Part shown: one piece after another, positions 46,796 through 56,234 of the stretch
How positions within the stretch are numbered: position 1 is the first letter of the stretch
Layout: each line of letters opens with the position of its first letter
Assembly (NCBI RefSeq): GCF_010685995.1
Contig: NZ_JAAGWK010000009.1
Coordinates: 62,001-126,000, forward strand
DNA from: Goekera deserti
Lineage (GTDB): Bacteria > Actinomycetota > Actinomycetes > Mycobacteriales > Geodermatophilaceae
Length of the DNA stretch: 64,000 nt
Reading direction: 5' to 3'
Notes under the pieces: model-generated
Told to the model about the DNA's origin: nothing
Database searches by the model: none
What the model saw: the letters and a program-made list of their open reading frames with translations, nothing else
Position numbers and translations under genes: made by a program

Positions 46796-48280
46796 TCACT
46801 CGCCGCCGGCGAGCTTGGCCCGCAGGGCAGCCAGCGCCTCGTCGGAGGCGAGGGTGCCGCCACCGCTGGTGCTGCTGCCGCCGCCGACGCTGGGGGCGTC
46901 GTCGGTGGCCACGTCGGCGCTGGAGTAGCTGCCGCCGGCGCTGGCCTCGGCGTCTGCTGCCTTGGCCTCGGCGATCTGCTTCTGGTGCGCCTCGAACCGG
47001 GCCTGAGCCTCGGCGTACTGACGCTCCCACTCCTCGCGCTGGGCGTCGAAGCCCTCGCGCCACTCGCCGGTGTCGAAGCCCTCCGGGTAGAGGTAGTTGC
47101 CCTCGGCGTCGTAGGACGCGGCCATGCCGTAGGCGGCCGGGTCGAACTGGTCGTCCTCACCGACGGTGCCCTCGTTGGCCTGCTTGAGGCTCAGCGAGAT
47201 GCGGCGACGGTCGAGGTCGATGTCGATGACCTTGACCAGGATCTCGTCGCCGACCTGGACGACCTGCTCCGGGATCTCGACGTGGCGCTCGGCCAGCTCG
47301 GAGATGTGCACCAGGCCCTCGATGCCCTCGTCGACGCGAACGAACGCACCGAAGGGCACCAGCTTGGTGACCTTGCCGGGCACGACCTGCCCGATCTGGT
47401 GCGTGCGGGCGAACTGACGCCACGGGTCCTCCTGGGTCGCCTTCAGCGACAGGGAGACGCGCTCGCGGTCCAGGTCGACGTCGAGGACCTCGACGGTGAC
47501 CTCCTGACCGACCTCGACGACCTCGGACGGGTGGTCGATGTGCTTCCAGGACAGCTCGGAGACGTGCACCAGGCCGTCGACGCCACCCAGGTCCACGAAG
47601 GCACCGAAGTTGACGATCGAGGAGACCTGACCGGTGCGGACCTGGCCCTTGGCGAGCTTGTTGAGGAACTCGCTGCGCACCTCGGACTGGGTCTGCTCCA
47701 GCCACTGACGGCGGGACAGCACGACGTTGTTGCGGTTCTTGTCCAGCTCGATGATCTTCGCCTCGAGCTCGCGGCCCACGTAGGGCTGCAGGTCGCGGAC
47801 GCGACGCATCTCGACCAGCGAGGCGGGGAGGAACCCGCGCAGGCCGATGTCGAGGATCAGGCCGCCCTTGACGACCTCGATGACGGTGCCGGTGACGACC
47901 TCGTCGGCTTCCTTCTTGGCCTCGATCGTGCCCCAGGCGCGCTCGTACTGGGCGCGCTTCTTGGAGAGGATCAGGCGCCCTTCCTTGTCCTCCTTCTGGA
48001 GGACGAGGGCTTCCACCTCGTCGCCGACCTTGACGACCTCGTTGGGGTCGACGTCGTGCTTGATGGACAGCTCGCGCGAGGGGATGACGCCCTCGGTCTT
48101 GTAGCCGATGTCCAGCAGCACCTCGTCCCGGTCGACCTTGACGATGACGCCTTCGACGATGTCGCCGTCGTTGAAGTACTTGATCGTCTGGTCGATGGCG
48201 GCGAGGAAGTCCTCGGCGGTGCCGATGTCGTTGACCGCGATCTGGGGGGTGCTGTTCGGACGGACCTGGGTGGAGGTCAT
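46796..48280 (-). CDS. rpsA: 30S ribosomal protein S1
   Basis: 494 residues with four S1 domains, the actinobacterial number: [60 protein letters not shown] and [20 protein letters not shown]. The first two lack the RNA-binding residues typical of domains 3 and 4. A long acidic, Ser/Gly-rich tail ends [12 protein letters not shown]. Codon use is more restricted than in neighbours, as expected for a highly expressed gene. Conserved neighbours coaE and polA. Confidence 0.97.
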   Translation of the reverse strand: MTSTQVRPNSTPQIAVNDIGTAEDFLAAIDQTIKYFNDGDIVEGVIVKVDRDEVLLDIGYKTEGVIPSRELSIKHDVDPNEVVKVGDEVEALVLQKEDKEGRLILSKKRAQYERAWGTIEAKKEADEVVTGTVIEVVKGGLILDIGLRGFLPASLVEMRRVRDLQPYVGRELEAKIIELDKNRNNVVLSRRQWLEQTQSEVRSEFLNKLAKGQVRTGQVSSIVNFGAFVDLGGVDGLVHVSELSWKHIDHPSEVVEVGQEVTVEVLDVDLDRERVSLSLKATQEDPWRQFARTHQIGQVVPGKVTKLVPFGAFVRVDEGIEGLVHISELAERHVEIPEQVVQVGDEILVKVIDIDLDRRRISLSLKQANEGTVGEDDQFDPAAYGMAASYDAEGNYLYPEGFDTGEWREGFDAQREEWERQYAEAQARFEAHQKQIAEAKAADAEASAGGSYSSADVATDDAPSVGGGSSTSGGGTLASDEALAALRAKLAGGE

Positions 48281-48323
48281 GTGGTCGAGTGCTCCGGACG
48301 GGGGATGCGTAGGGACAGGACGA

Positions 48324-48346
48324 CCCGCGGCCGGTACGGCCGCGGG
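48324..48346 (-). promoter_or_regulatory. Hairpin in the rpsA 5' leader
   Basis: CCCGCGGCC-GTACC-GGCCGCGGG (minus strand), perfect 9-bp stem, 43 bases before the rpsA start. TACGAT at 48422-48427 could be the -10 box, giving a leader of about 135 bases. S1 represses its own mRNA in E. coli, so this may be a control element. Confidence 0.4.
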
Positions 48347-48491
48347 GTGGTGTTCGGCGGAGCGGACGCGACACCCACGCCCGTTGCCGGGGGGGGCACC
48401 ACAGACCTCTGGCGCCCCACCATCGTAGAGACCCTGCAGGGTGCGGTCCACCTCGGCTCCCCGCCCGGGCGTGCCACCATCGACGGTGCCC

Positions 48492-49442
48492 ATGACCCCG
48501 CACCCGCCGCCGCTGCCCCCGTCACTGCCGTCACCCGTGAGACCGTCTTCGACCCCGCCGCCCGCGGCGCGACCGTCGGACCGGCCCCCGGCGGCAGACC
48601 CGCTGCCGCTGGCCTCCGACGGCTACCCCGCCGCCGGCGGGGTGGAGCGCCGGGACACCGGGTCGCAGGAGTCGGTGCGGGCCAACCGGCGCTGGTGGGA
48701 CGCCGCGGCGCCCGCGTACCTGGCCGAGCACGGCGACGACCTCGGTGCGGTCGACTTCCTGTGGTGCCCGGAGGGCCTGCGCGAGGCGGAGGCGGGGCTG
48801 CTCGGGCCGGTCGCCGGGCGCCGGGTGGTGGAGATCGGCTGCGGCTCGGCGCCGTGCTCCCGCTGGCTGCGCCGCCAGGGCGCCGAGGTGGTGGCACTGG
48901 ACCTGTCCGCGGGGATGCTCGCCGCCGCGGCGGCGGCCAACCGGGCCACCGGCGTCCCGGTGCCGCTGCTGCAGGCCGACGTGGGTGCGCTGCCGCTGGC
49001 CGGCGACAGCGTGGACGTCGTCTGCTCGGCGTTCGGCGGGTTGCCGTTCGTCGCCGACGTCGAGGCCACGCTGGCCGAGGTGGCGCGGGTGCTGCGGCCC
49101 GGCGGGCGGTTCGTCGCCTCGGTCAACCACCCGCTGCGCTGGGCGCTGCCGGACTCCCCCGACCCTGCGGACCTGCGGGTGGTGGGCTCCTACTTCGACC
49201 GCACGCCCTACGTGGAGACCGGCGAGGACGACGAGGTGGTCTACGTGGAGCACCACCGCACCGTCGGGGACTGGGTGCGCGCGGTCGTCGGGGCCGGGCT
49301 CGTGCTGACCGACCTGGTCGAGCCGGAGTGGACGCCGGGCCGCACCGAGGTGTGGGGCCAGTGGTCACCCGCCCGCGGGGCCCTGGTGCCCGGCACCCTG
49401 ATCCTGGTCTGCTCCCGCCCGGGGACCTCGACCTCGGGCTGA
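48492..49442 (+). CDS. Class I SAM-dependent methyltransferase
   Basis: 316 residues from this start. After a Pro-rich N-terminus, the Rossmann fold begins with motif [16 protein letters not shown], then [36 protein letters not shown] and [21 protein letters not shown] substrate-specific C-terminal part has [15 protein letters not shown]. The same gene stands between rpsA and polA in other actinobacteria. Substrate unknown. The start is uncertain because the first 70 residues are not conserved. Confidence 0.87.
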   Translation: MTPHPPPLPPSLPSPVRPSSTPPPAARPSDRPPAADPLPLASDGYPAAGGVERRDTGSQESVRANRRWWDAAAPAYLAEHGDDLGAVDFLWCPEGLREAEAGLLGPVAGRRVVEIGCGSAPCSRWLRRQGAEVVALDLSAGMLAAAAAANRATGVPVPLLQADVGALPLAGDSVDVVCSAFGGLPFVADVEATLAEVARVLRPGGRFVASVNHPLRWALPDSPDPADLRVVGSYFDRTPYVETGEDDEVVYVEHHRTVGDWVRAVVGAGLVLTDLVEPEWTPGRTEVWGQWSPARGALVPGTLILVCSRPGTSTSG

Positions 49443-49488
49443 GGGTCGTCCTGCCGGTCCACGGCGGCCGACCCCCGGGCCCGTGCCG

Positions 49489-49518
49489 GGGCCCCCGGCG
49501 CGCCGGCGCCGGGGGCCC
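49489..49518. terminator. Hairpin terminator between the methyltransferase and the secreted-protein gene
   Basis: GGGCCCCCGGCGC and GCGCCGGGGGCCC form a perfect 13-bp stem with a GCCG loop, 46 bases after the methyltransferase stop and 22 bases after the converging gene. Confidence 0.75.
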
Positions 49519-49540
49519 GGTCAGGGCCGGGAGCCAGGGG

Positions 49541-50272
49541 TCAGACGTCCAGCTTCAGCGCGATGTCGAACGAGATCGACGACGCGCCGGGGGCCAGCGG
49601 GAGGCCCAGCAGCAGGTTGCTGCTCGAGGTGAGCAGCACGTTGCAGGCCCAGGACGGCTGGAACTTCGGGACGGAGAAGTCGTTGGCCACGACCTTGCCC
49701 CTCAGCAGCCCGTCCGTGCCGCCGCCGACCAGCGGGGTGCCGGTCAGCTTGCCGCTCGTGCCGGTGGTCAGCGAGAGATCCAGCGGGAAGGAGCACTTCG
49801 AGCCGAGGATGGTCGTGGTCACCTGCACCTTGCCGCGCAGCGTCACGTTGGTGACCCCGTTGACCAGGCTGGCTGGGCCGGTCAGGTCGCCCAGCGGGGT
49901 GACGGTGGTCGGCAGGCCGAGGAACGTGACCTTGGTGGTGGTCGGCGCGAAGAAGACGTTCTCCTTCTTCACAACCGAGGTGAGCGCCGCGAAGTCCGAG
50001 CCGGTAACCACGCCACAGGCGGTGGCCGAGGCGCCTGACACAGTCGCCAGCCGGCCGATCTGGAACGAACCGTTGCTGAGCGTGGAGCTGAAGGGGATGC
50101 CGCCTGCGGTGGGGCATGCCGGCGCCGGCGCCGGGGCGGGCGGAGCAGCCGAGGCAGGCGCGGCGAACGCGACGGCGGCGAACGTCATCAGGGCAGCAGC
50201 CGCGAGGGCCATCCCGCCGCGACGACGGGGACGGGCGGTGGCGCGGGCGCGCCGGGGGAACGAGGGTGACAC
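49541..50272 (-). CDS. Secreted hypothetical protein
   Basis: 243 residues with a clear Sec signal peptide (basic RPRRRGG, then ALAAAALMTFAAVAFA, cleavage near APASA). The mature part is Thr/Leu/Val-rich and beta-stranded with four cysteines (ACPTAG, ATACGV, GSKCSF, SWACNV). No enzyme motif. Base composition is a little less GC-rich than the neighbours. Family not recognised; perhaps a cell-surface beta-sandwich protein. Confidence 0.75.
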   Translation of the reverse strand: MSPSFPRRARATARPRRRGGMALAAAALMTFAAVAFAAPASAAPPAPAPAPACPTAGGIPFSSTLSNGSFQIGRLATVSGASATACGVVTGSDFAALTSVVKKENVFFAPTTTKVTFLGLPTTVTPLGDLTGPASLVNGVTNVTLRGKVQVTTTILGSKCSFPLDLSLTTGTSGKLTGTPLVGGGTDGLLRGKVVANDFSVPKFQPSWACNVLLTSSSNLLLGLPLAPGASSISFDIALKLDV

Positions 50273-50483
50273 CGTTGACTCCTCAGCTGTGACGACGGCC
50301 CACGCGATCTGTGGACGAGGGCCGGGTCACATCACATCACGTTACCCACCGTCACGGGAATCATCCGATCGTGTACCGCTTCTCGGTTGACAGCACGTGA
50401 CCGTCCCCTGACCAGGTGATACGTCCCCGCGCCGGCCCCGCAGGAGGCGATCTCGTCACCAGGGCGAGGAGCCGGGTCCCTCG

Positions 50484-53282
50484 TCAGTGTGCGGCGGCGT
50501 CCCAGCTGGTGCCGAAGCCCACCGACACCTCGAGGTCGACCGACAGCTGGGCGGCGCCGGCCATCTCCCGGCGCACCAGCTCCTCCAGCCGGTCGTGCTC
50601 GCCCTCGGCGACCTCGAGCACGAGCTCGTCGTGCACCTGGAGCAGCATCCGGGAGCGCAGGCCCTCGGCGGCGATGGCCCGCTCCACGTTCAGCATCGCC
50701 ACCTTGATCACGTCGGCGGCCGAGCCCTGGATCGGGGCGTTGAGCGCCATCCGCTCGGCCATCTGCCGGCGCTGGGTGTTGTCGCTGTTCAGGTCCGGCA
50801 GGTAGCGGCGGCGGCCGAGGGTGGTCGCGGTGTACCCGGTCTGCCGCGCGTCCTCCACGACGCCGTCCAGGTAGTCGCGGATGCCGCCGAAGCGCTCGAA
50901 GTAGGCGTGCATCTGGGCACGTGCCTCCTCCGGGGTGATCCGCAGCTGCTGGGCCAGTCCGTAGGCGCTCAGCCCGTAGGCCAGGCCGTAGCTCATCGCC
51001 TTGATCCGGCGGCGCATCTCCGGGTCGACCTGCTCGATGGGGATGCCGAAGGCCCGGGAGGCGACGAAGGAGTGCAGGTCCTCCCCCGAGGTGAACGCCT
51101 CGATCAGGCCGGCGTCCTCGGACAGGTGCGCCATGATCCGCATCTCGATCTGGCTGTAGTCGGCGGTCATCAGCGTCTCGTGGCCCCCGCCGACCACGAA
51201 CGCCTGCCGGATGCGCCGGCCCTCGGCGGTGCGGATCGGGATGTTCTGCAGGTTGGGGTCGGTCGAGGACAGCCGGCCGGTGGCCGCGATGGTCTGCTGG
51301 AACGTGGTGTGGATGCGCCCGGCGTCGTCCACCATCGGGATCAGCCCGTCGATGACCGTCCGCAGCCGGGTGACGTCCCGGTGGCGCAGCAGCGCCTCCA
51401 GGAACGGGTGCGGGTGGCTGGCCTGCAGGGAGGCGAGCGCCTCGGCGTCGGTGGTGTAGCCGGTCTTGTTCTTCTTGGTCTTCGGCAGGCCCAGCTGGTC
51501 GAACAGCACGGTCTGCAGCTGCTTGGGCGAGCCGAGGTTGATCTCGGTCCCGCCGATGGCGTCATAGGCCTCGGCGGCGGCCGACGCCACCCCGGCGGCG
51601 AACTCCGACTGCAGGTCGTGCAGCAGGTCCAGGTCGACGGCGATGCCCCGGCGCTCCATCCGGGCGAGCACCGTGGTCAGCGGCAGCTCCAGGTCGGTGA
51701 GCAGGTGGTCACCGCCCTTCTGGCCGAGCAGCTGCTCCAGGGCGTCGGACAGGTCGTTGACCGCCACAGCCTTGAGCACGTCGGCGTGCGCGGCGGCCGC
51801 GGCGACGTCCTCCTCGCTGGGGCCCAGGCCGTCCAGGGTGAGCTGCGCCTCGGCCGGGGCGTCGTCCTTGAGCTCGCGCTTGAGGTAGCGCACCGCGAGG
51901 TCGCCCAGGTCGAAGGAGCGCTGCCCGGGCAGCGCCAGGTACGCGGCCAGCGCGGTGTCGCTGACCATGCCCTCCAGCTCCCAGCCGCGCGCCCACACCG
52001 CCAGCAGTGGGCCCTTGACCTCGTGCACGACCTTCTCCGCGGACGGGTCGGCCAGCCACGCGGCCAGCGCCTGCTCGTCCGCGGTGTCCAGGTCCGGGCC
52101 CAGGTCCACGAAGGTGGCGTGGTCGTCGGCCGCGGCCAGCGCGATGCCGGTCAGCTCGCCGACGCCGCGACCCCAGGTGCCCCGGAAGGCGACGCCGGTG
52201 CGGCCGGGGCGTGCGTGGGTGGCCAGCCAGTCGTCGAGCGCACCGGCCGGGACGTCGTCGGCGGTGACGTCGAAGCCGCCCTCGACCTCCGGCTGGGCGC
52301 TGGTGAGGGTGGCGAACAGCCGGTCGCGCAACACCCGGAACTGCAGGTTGTCGAAGAGCGTGTGCACCTCGTTGCGGTCCCACGCCTGCACGCCGAGGTC
52401 GGCCGGGCCCAGCGGCAGGGCCACTGAGCGGTCGAGCTCGGTGAGCCGCCGGTTCTGCAGCACCGAGGACAGGTGCTCGCGCAGCTTCTCCCCCACCTTG
52501 CCCTTGACCGTGTCGACCTGGTCGACGAGGACGTCCAGCGACCCGTACTCCCGGATCCACTTGGCCGCCGTCTTCTCCCCGACGCTGGGGATGCCGGGCA
52601 GGTTGTCGCTCGGGTCGCCGCGCAGGGCCGCGAAGTCGGGGTACTGGGCCGGCGACAGGCCGTACTTGGCCTCGACCTCCTCGGGGGTGAACCGGGTCAG
52701 GTCCGAGACGCCCTTGCGCGGGTACAGCACGGTGACGTGCGGGGAGACCAGCTGCAGGGCGTCCCGGTCGCCGGTGCAGATGAGCACGTCCATGCCCTGC
52801 GCGGTGGCCTGCACGGTGAGCGTGGCGATGACGTCGTCAGCCTCGAAGCCCTCGGCGGTGATCACCGGCACGTGCAGCGCCGCGAGAACCTCCTGGATCA
52901 GGCTGACCTGGCCCCGGAAGTCGGTCGGCGTCTCGCTGCGGTTGGCCTTGTAGCCGGCGAAGATCTCGCTGCGGAAGGTCGTCCGGCTGACGTCGAAGGC
53001 CACGGCCAGGTGCGTGGGTGCCTCGTCCCGCAGCACGTTGATCAGCATCGAGGTGAAGCCGTACACGGCGTTGGTCGGCTGACCGGTGGTGGTGGAGAAG
53101 TTCTCCACCGGCAGCGCGAAGAACGCGCGGTAGGCCAGCGAGTGGCCGTCCAGCAGCAGCAGCCGCGGCCGCGCGCCGGGCGGACCGCCCACGGCGTCCA
53201 CCGGCGCCGACTCGGGAGCCGACGGCTCGGACGCGGACGACTCGGGGCCGCTGGGCGCAGGGGTGGTGACCGGAGCAGACAT
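50484..53282 (-). CDS. polA: DNA polymerase I
   Basis: 932 residues. 5'-3' exonuclease domain (LLLDGHSLAYRAFFALP, GFEADDVIATL, CTGDRDALQLVSP), a degenerate 3'-5' exonuclease domain lacking the acidic set (as in other actinobacteria), and the polymerase domain: motif A LMTADYSQIEMRIMAHLS, motif B RRRIKAMSYGLAYGLS, motif C LLQVHDELVLEV. ATG at 53282 has TAGGAT 7 bases upstream, suggesting a leaderless mRNA. Confidence 0.97.
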   Translation of the reverse strand: MSAPVTTPAPSGPESSASEPSAPESAPVDAVGGPPGARPRLLLLDGHSLAYRAFFALPVENFSTTTGQPTNAVYGFTSMLINVLRDEAPTHLAVAFDVSRTTFRSEIFAGYKANRSETPTDFRGQVSLIQEVLAALHVPVITAEGFEADDVIATLTVQATAQGMDVLICTGDRDALQLVSPHVTVLYPRKGVSDLTRFTPEEVEAKYGLSPAQYPDFAALRGDPSDNLPGIPSVGEKTAAKWIREYGSLDVLVDQVDTVKGKVGEKLREHLSSVLQNRRLTELDRSVALPLGPADLGVQAWDRNEVHTLFDNLQFRVLRDRLFATLTSAQPEVEGGFDVTADDVPAGALDDWLATHARPGRTGVAFRGTWGRGVGELTGIALAAADDHATFVDLGPDLDTADEQALAAWLADPSAEKVVHEVKGPLLAVWARGWELEGMVSDTALAAYLALPGQRSFDLGDLAVRYLKRELKDDAPAEAQLTLDGLGPSEEDVAAAAAHADVLKAVAVNDLSDALEQLLGQKGGDHLLTDLELPLTTVLARMERRGIAVDLDLLHDLQSEFAAGVASAAAEAYDAIGGTEINLGSPKQLQTVLFDQLGLPKTKKNKTGYTTDAEALASLQASHPHPFLEALLRHRDVTRLRTVIDGLIPMVDDAGRIHTTFQQTIAATGRLSSTDPNLQNIPIRTAEGRRIRQAFVVGGGHETLMTADYSQIEMRIMAHLSEDAGLIEAFTSGEDLHSFVASRAFGIPIEQVDPEMRRRIKAMSYGLAYGLSAYGLAQQLRITPEEARAQMHAYFERFGGIRDYLDGVVEDARQTGYTATTLGRRRYLPDLNSDNTQRRQMAERMALNAPIQGSAADVIKVAMLNVERAIAAEGLRSRMLLQVHDELVLEVAEGEHDRLEELVRREMAGAAQLSVDLEVSVGFGTSWDAAAH

Positions 53283-53430
53283 CGCCACGATCCTAGGTGC
53301 GCCCACCGACACCGCGAGGGGCACCGAGGCACCCGGACACCGACCCGGCGGACCGCGGCGGAGCACCGGGCCGGACCACGGGAGCCGCGCAGGTGCGACC
53401 GGTGGCGGTGAGGGTGGCTACGGTCGGGGG

Positions 53431-53832
53431 ATGCCGACCGCCGCCCCCGACTGGGTGCCCCACGGGACCACGAGCCCGCTCGACGACAAGCTGGGCATCC
53501 GGATCACCGACCACGACCCCGACCGGCTGGTGGCCACGATGCCGGTCGCCGGCAACGAGCAGCCCGCCGGCCTGCTGCACGGCGGGGCCACCTGCGCGCT
53601 GGTGGAGACGGTGGGCTCCTGGGCCGCGGCGCTGCACGCCGGGCCCGAGCGGCAGGTGGTCGGCGTCGAGCTGAACGTGAGCTACCTGCGGGCGGCGACC
53701 TCGGGCACGGTGACCGCCGTGTGCACGCCCGTGCGGCGCGGCCGGACGCTGTCCACCTTCGCCATCGAGCTCACCGACGACGAGGGCCGGGTCACGGCCA
53801 GCGCCCGGCTCACCTGCCTGACCAGGAGCTGA
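53431..53832 (+). CDS. PaaI-family hotdog thioesterase
   Basis: 133 residues. Hotdog fold with the active-site helix LLHGGATCALVETVGSWAA and VGVELNVSYLRAATSG on the following strand. Opens DDKLGIRITDHDPDRLVATM. Conserved next to polA in actinobacteria (mycobacterial Rv1627/Rv1628 neighbourhood differs). Probably hydrolyses aryl- or acyl-CoA esters; substrate not known. Confidence 0.9.
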   Translation: MPTAAPDWVPHGTTSPLDDKLGIRITDHDPDRLVATMPVAGNEQPAGLLHGGATCALVETVGSWAAALHAGPERQVVGVELNVSYLRAATSGTVTAVCTPVRRGRTLSTFAIELTDDEGRVTASARLTCLTRS

Positions 53833-53835
53833 GGC

Positions 53836-54636
53836 TCAGCCGGCGTCCGGCCGGGGTCGGACGACGGGGAACGAGCCGGTCGACGTGCCGGGGCGGCGGC
53901 GCGGCGCGGCGCGGAGCAGCGCCGTGCCGGGCAGCCAGCTGCGCTGCCAGGCCGACAACGACCGGGACAGCTGCTCGCGGGAGACGATGCGCCGGGTGGT
54001 GAGCGGGGCGAAGCCCATCCGGGAGAGGAAGCGCTGACGCTCGGCCTCGTGCCCACCGGCGGCGGCGACGACGTGCTCGGCGCCGGTCTGCTCGGCGTAG
54101 GCGGCAGCCGCGGCGAGCAGCACCGCACCCACGCCGCGCCGCCGGTGGTCGCGGTGCACGACGAAGGAGTCCACGGTGACCTGCGGGCTGCCCAGCACCA
54201 CCGACAGCGGGTCGACCCCGAGCACGGCGAGGCCGACGGCGACCTCCCCCGCGGTGTCGGCGCCGGGTGCGTTCGGGCCGGGCAGGACGGCGAGGACCAC
54301 CCGGTGCTGCGGGTCGGCGAGCAGCCGGCGGAAGCCGGCGGCCGCGGCGGCGCCGGGGCCCTGGCCGGTGAGCACGTGCTCGACGTGCGACTCGGCCCGG
54401 TACTGGCGCACCAGGGCGAGCACGGCGGCGAGGTCGTCCCCGCGGGCGACCCGGGTCTGCACGGCCGACCGGTGGGCCGCACCGGCCCGGCCGCTGCGGA
54501 CGACCCCGGAGGGCGGGCGCGGGCTGGGCACGGGCACGGCGGTCACCGGGGCCCGGAACTCCGTGGGCGCGCTCGTCGCCACCGGCCAGCCGCGGCCCGC
54601 GGTCGATCCTGTCTCACCAGACACAACTGCGGACAC
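53836..54636 (-). CDS. GNAT-family N-acetyltransferase
   Basis: 266 residues. Acetyl-CoA-binding motif A in VDSFVVHRDHRRRGVGAVLL (R-x-x-G-x-G/A), followed by AEQTGAEHVVAAAGGHEAER and FLSRMGFAPLTTR. The first 70 residues are disordered. GTG at 54636 has GGGGAGGG about 5 bases upstream, better than an in-frame ATG at 54687. Acceptor unknown; the convergent thioesterase may be unrelated. Confidence 0.83.
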   Translation of the reverse strand: MSAVVSGETGSTAGRGWPVATSAPTEFRAPVTAVPVPSPRPPSGVVRSGRAGAAHRSAVQTRVARGDDLAAVLALVRQYRAESHVEHVLTGQGPGAAAAAGFRRLLADPQHRVVLAVLPGPNAPGADTAGEVAVGLAVLGVDPLSVVLGSPQVTVDSFVVHRDHRRRGVGAVLLAAAAAYAEQTGAEHVVAAAGGHEAERQRFLSRMGFAPLTTRRIVSREQLSRSLSAWQRSWLPGTALLRAAPRRRPGTSTGSFPVVRPRPDAG

Positions 54637-54816
54637 TGGAGCCCTCCCCGGACGGTGCGTGCAGCCTGCACCCTCCGCGGCATGCACACATGGCGGCGCG
54701 CCGCAACCCTCAGCAACGAACTCGTGGCCCCCACTTCGGACGGGGAGGAACCGCGCCGGGTCGCGATGAGGTCACAGCTCGTACCAGGACGACCCGAGAC
54801 CGTCACAGGCGTGGGT

Positions 54817-54822
54817 TACTGT
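54817..54822 (+). promoter_or_regulatory. Possible -10 box of the livHMGF operon
   Basis: TACTGT, 30 bases before the livH start, which has its own GGGAGG site. No matching -35 hexamer. Confidence 0.3.
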
Positions 54823-54852
54823 CCCGGCTCAATCCAACGGCTGGGAGGTCGA

Positions 54853-56229
54853 GTGACCCACGCGCCACACCGTGCGCCCGAGAACGTGGACCGACCCGTC
54901 CGCGACGCCGGGGACCGCACGGCTCGTCCCGGGGCGCGACTCCGGAGGCGGACGCGATGGTCCTCCGCCCGCCGCCCCCTGCTCCTGACGCTCGTGCTGG
55001 CTGCGCTCGCCATGGCGCTGGCCACGCTGGTGCCCGGCGTGGCCCAGGCGGCCGGTGAGCAGGTGCGCGGCACGCTGACCACCGGCGCCACCGGGCCGAT
55101 CGAGGGCGCCACGATCACCGTGGAGACCGCCGACGGGGCCGAGGTCGACGAGGTCGAGACCGACGAGAACGGCCAGTTCGCGGTCGACCTGCCCGGCCCC
55201 GGCGACTACGTCGTGACCCTGGACGCCGAGTCGCTGCCCGACGGCGTCGAGGTCGGCCCGGCCGGTGACACCCGCACCGTCACGGTCACCACCGGGCGGC
55301 GGGCGCCGGTCAACTTCGCCCTCTCCGACGGCGAGAGCGGCGGCACCGGCCGCATCCTGGCCGTCCAGCTGCTGGTCGACGGCGTCCGGTTCGGCCTGCT
55401 GATCGCCATGTGCGCCGTGGGCCTGTCGCTGATCTTCGGCACGACGGGCCTGACCAACTTCGCCCACGGCGAGCTGGTCACCCTCGGCGCCGTCGTGGCG
55501 CTGGCGGTGAACGTGAGCGGTGGTGTGCCGCTCATCCTGGCCGGCCTCGTCGCCGTGGTGGCCGGCGCAGCGGTCGGCGCGCTCAACGAGCTCGGGTTGT
55601 GGCGCCCGCTGCGCCGTCGCGGCACCGGCCTGGTCGCCGCCCTGGTGGTCTCGATCGGTCTCTCGCTGGCCGGGCGCTACCTCATCCAGACCTTCTACGG
55701 CGGCCGGTCGCGGGCCTACATCGACTACCAGTCGCAGCGGGCCCGGGACTACGGCCTGTTCACCCTCACCGACCGCGACCTGTACTCCATCGTCATCTCG
55801 ATCCTGGTGCTGGTCGGGGTCGCGGTGATGCTGCAGCGCACCCGGATCGGCAAGGCCATGCGGGCCGTCGCGGACAACCGCGACCTCGCTGCCTCCTCGG
55901 GCATCAACGTGGACCGGGTGATCCTGGTGGTCTGGAGCATGGGCGGTGCGCTGGCCGCGCTCGGCGGCGTGCTGCTCGGCCTGTCCGACCAGGTGCAGTG
56001 GGACATGGGCTTCCGGCTGCTGCTGCTGATGTTCGCCGGCGTCACCCTCGGCGGGCTGGGCACGGCCTACGGCGCGCTGGTCGGCAGCCTCATCGTCGGT
56101 GTCTTCGTCCAGCTGTCCACCCTCGTCATCCCCGATGACGTCAAGTACGTCGGAGGCCTGCTCCTCTTGATCGTCATCCTCGTCATCCGACCCCAGGGCA
56201 TCCTGGGCAGTCGCGCACGGATCGGCTGA
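54853..56229 (+). CDS. livH: Branched-chain amino acid ABC permease LivH with an exported N-terminal domain
   Basis: 458 residues. Residues 165-458 are a standard LivH permease (VGLSLIFGTTGLTNFAHGEL, ALGGVLLGLSDQVQWDMGFR, FAGVTLGGLGTAYGALVG). In front is a basic segment, a signal-anchor (LLLTLVLAALAMALATLVPG, ending VAQAA) and a roughly 90-residue beta domain (ATGPIEGATITVETADG, ETDENGQFAVDLPGPGDYVV) like carboxypeptidase-regulatory or CNA-B repeats. The extra domain would face outside. GTG is preceded by GGGAGG. First gene of the transporter operon. Confidence 0.9.
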   Translation: MTHAPHRAPENVDRPVRDAGDRTARPGARLRRRTRWSSARRPLLLTLVLAALAMALATLVPGVAQAAGEQVRGTLTTGATGPIEGATITVETADGAEVDEVETDENGQFAVDLPGPGDYVVTLDAESLPDGVEVGPAGDTRTVTVTTGRRAPVNFALSDGESGGTGRILAVQLLVDGVRFGLLIAMCAVGLSLIFGTTGLTNFAHGELVTLGAVVALAVNVSGGVPLILAGLVAVVAGAAVGALNELGLWRPLRRRGTGLVAALVVSIGLSLAGRYLIQTFYGGRSRAYIDYQSQRARDYGLFTLTDRDLYSIVISILVLVGVAVMLQRTRIGKAMRAVADNRDLAASSGINVDRVILVVWSMGGALAALGGVLLGLSDQVQWDMGFRLLLLMFAGVTLGGLGTAYGALVGSLIVGVFVQLSTLVIPDDVKYVGGLLLLIVILVIRPQGILGSRARIG

Positions 56230-56234
56230 CCGGC

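Noticed and set aside
46985-50038. 1017-codon plus-strand frame opposite rpsA and running through the methyltransferase
   Set aside because: Shadow frame; rpsA and the methyltransferase are in other frames with clear motifs.
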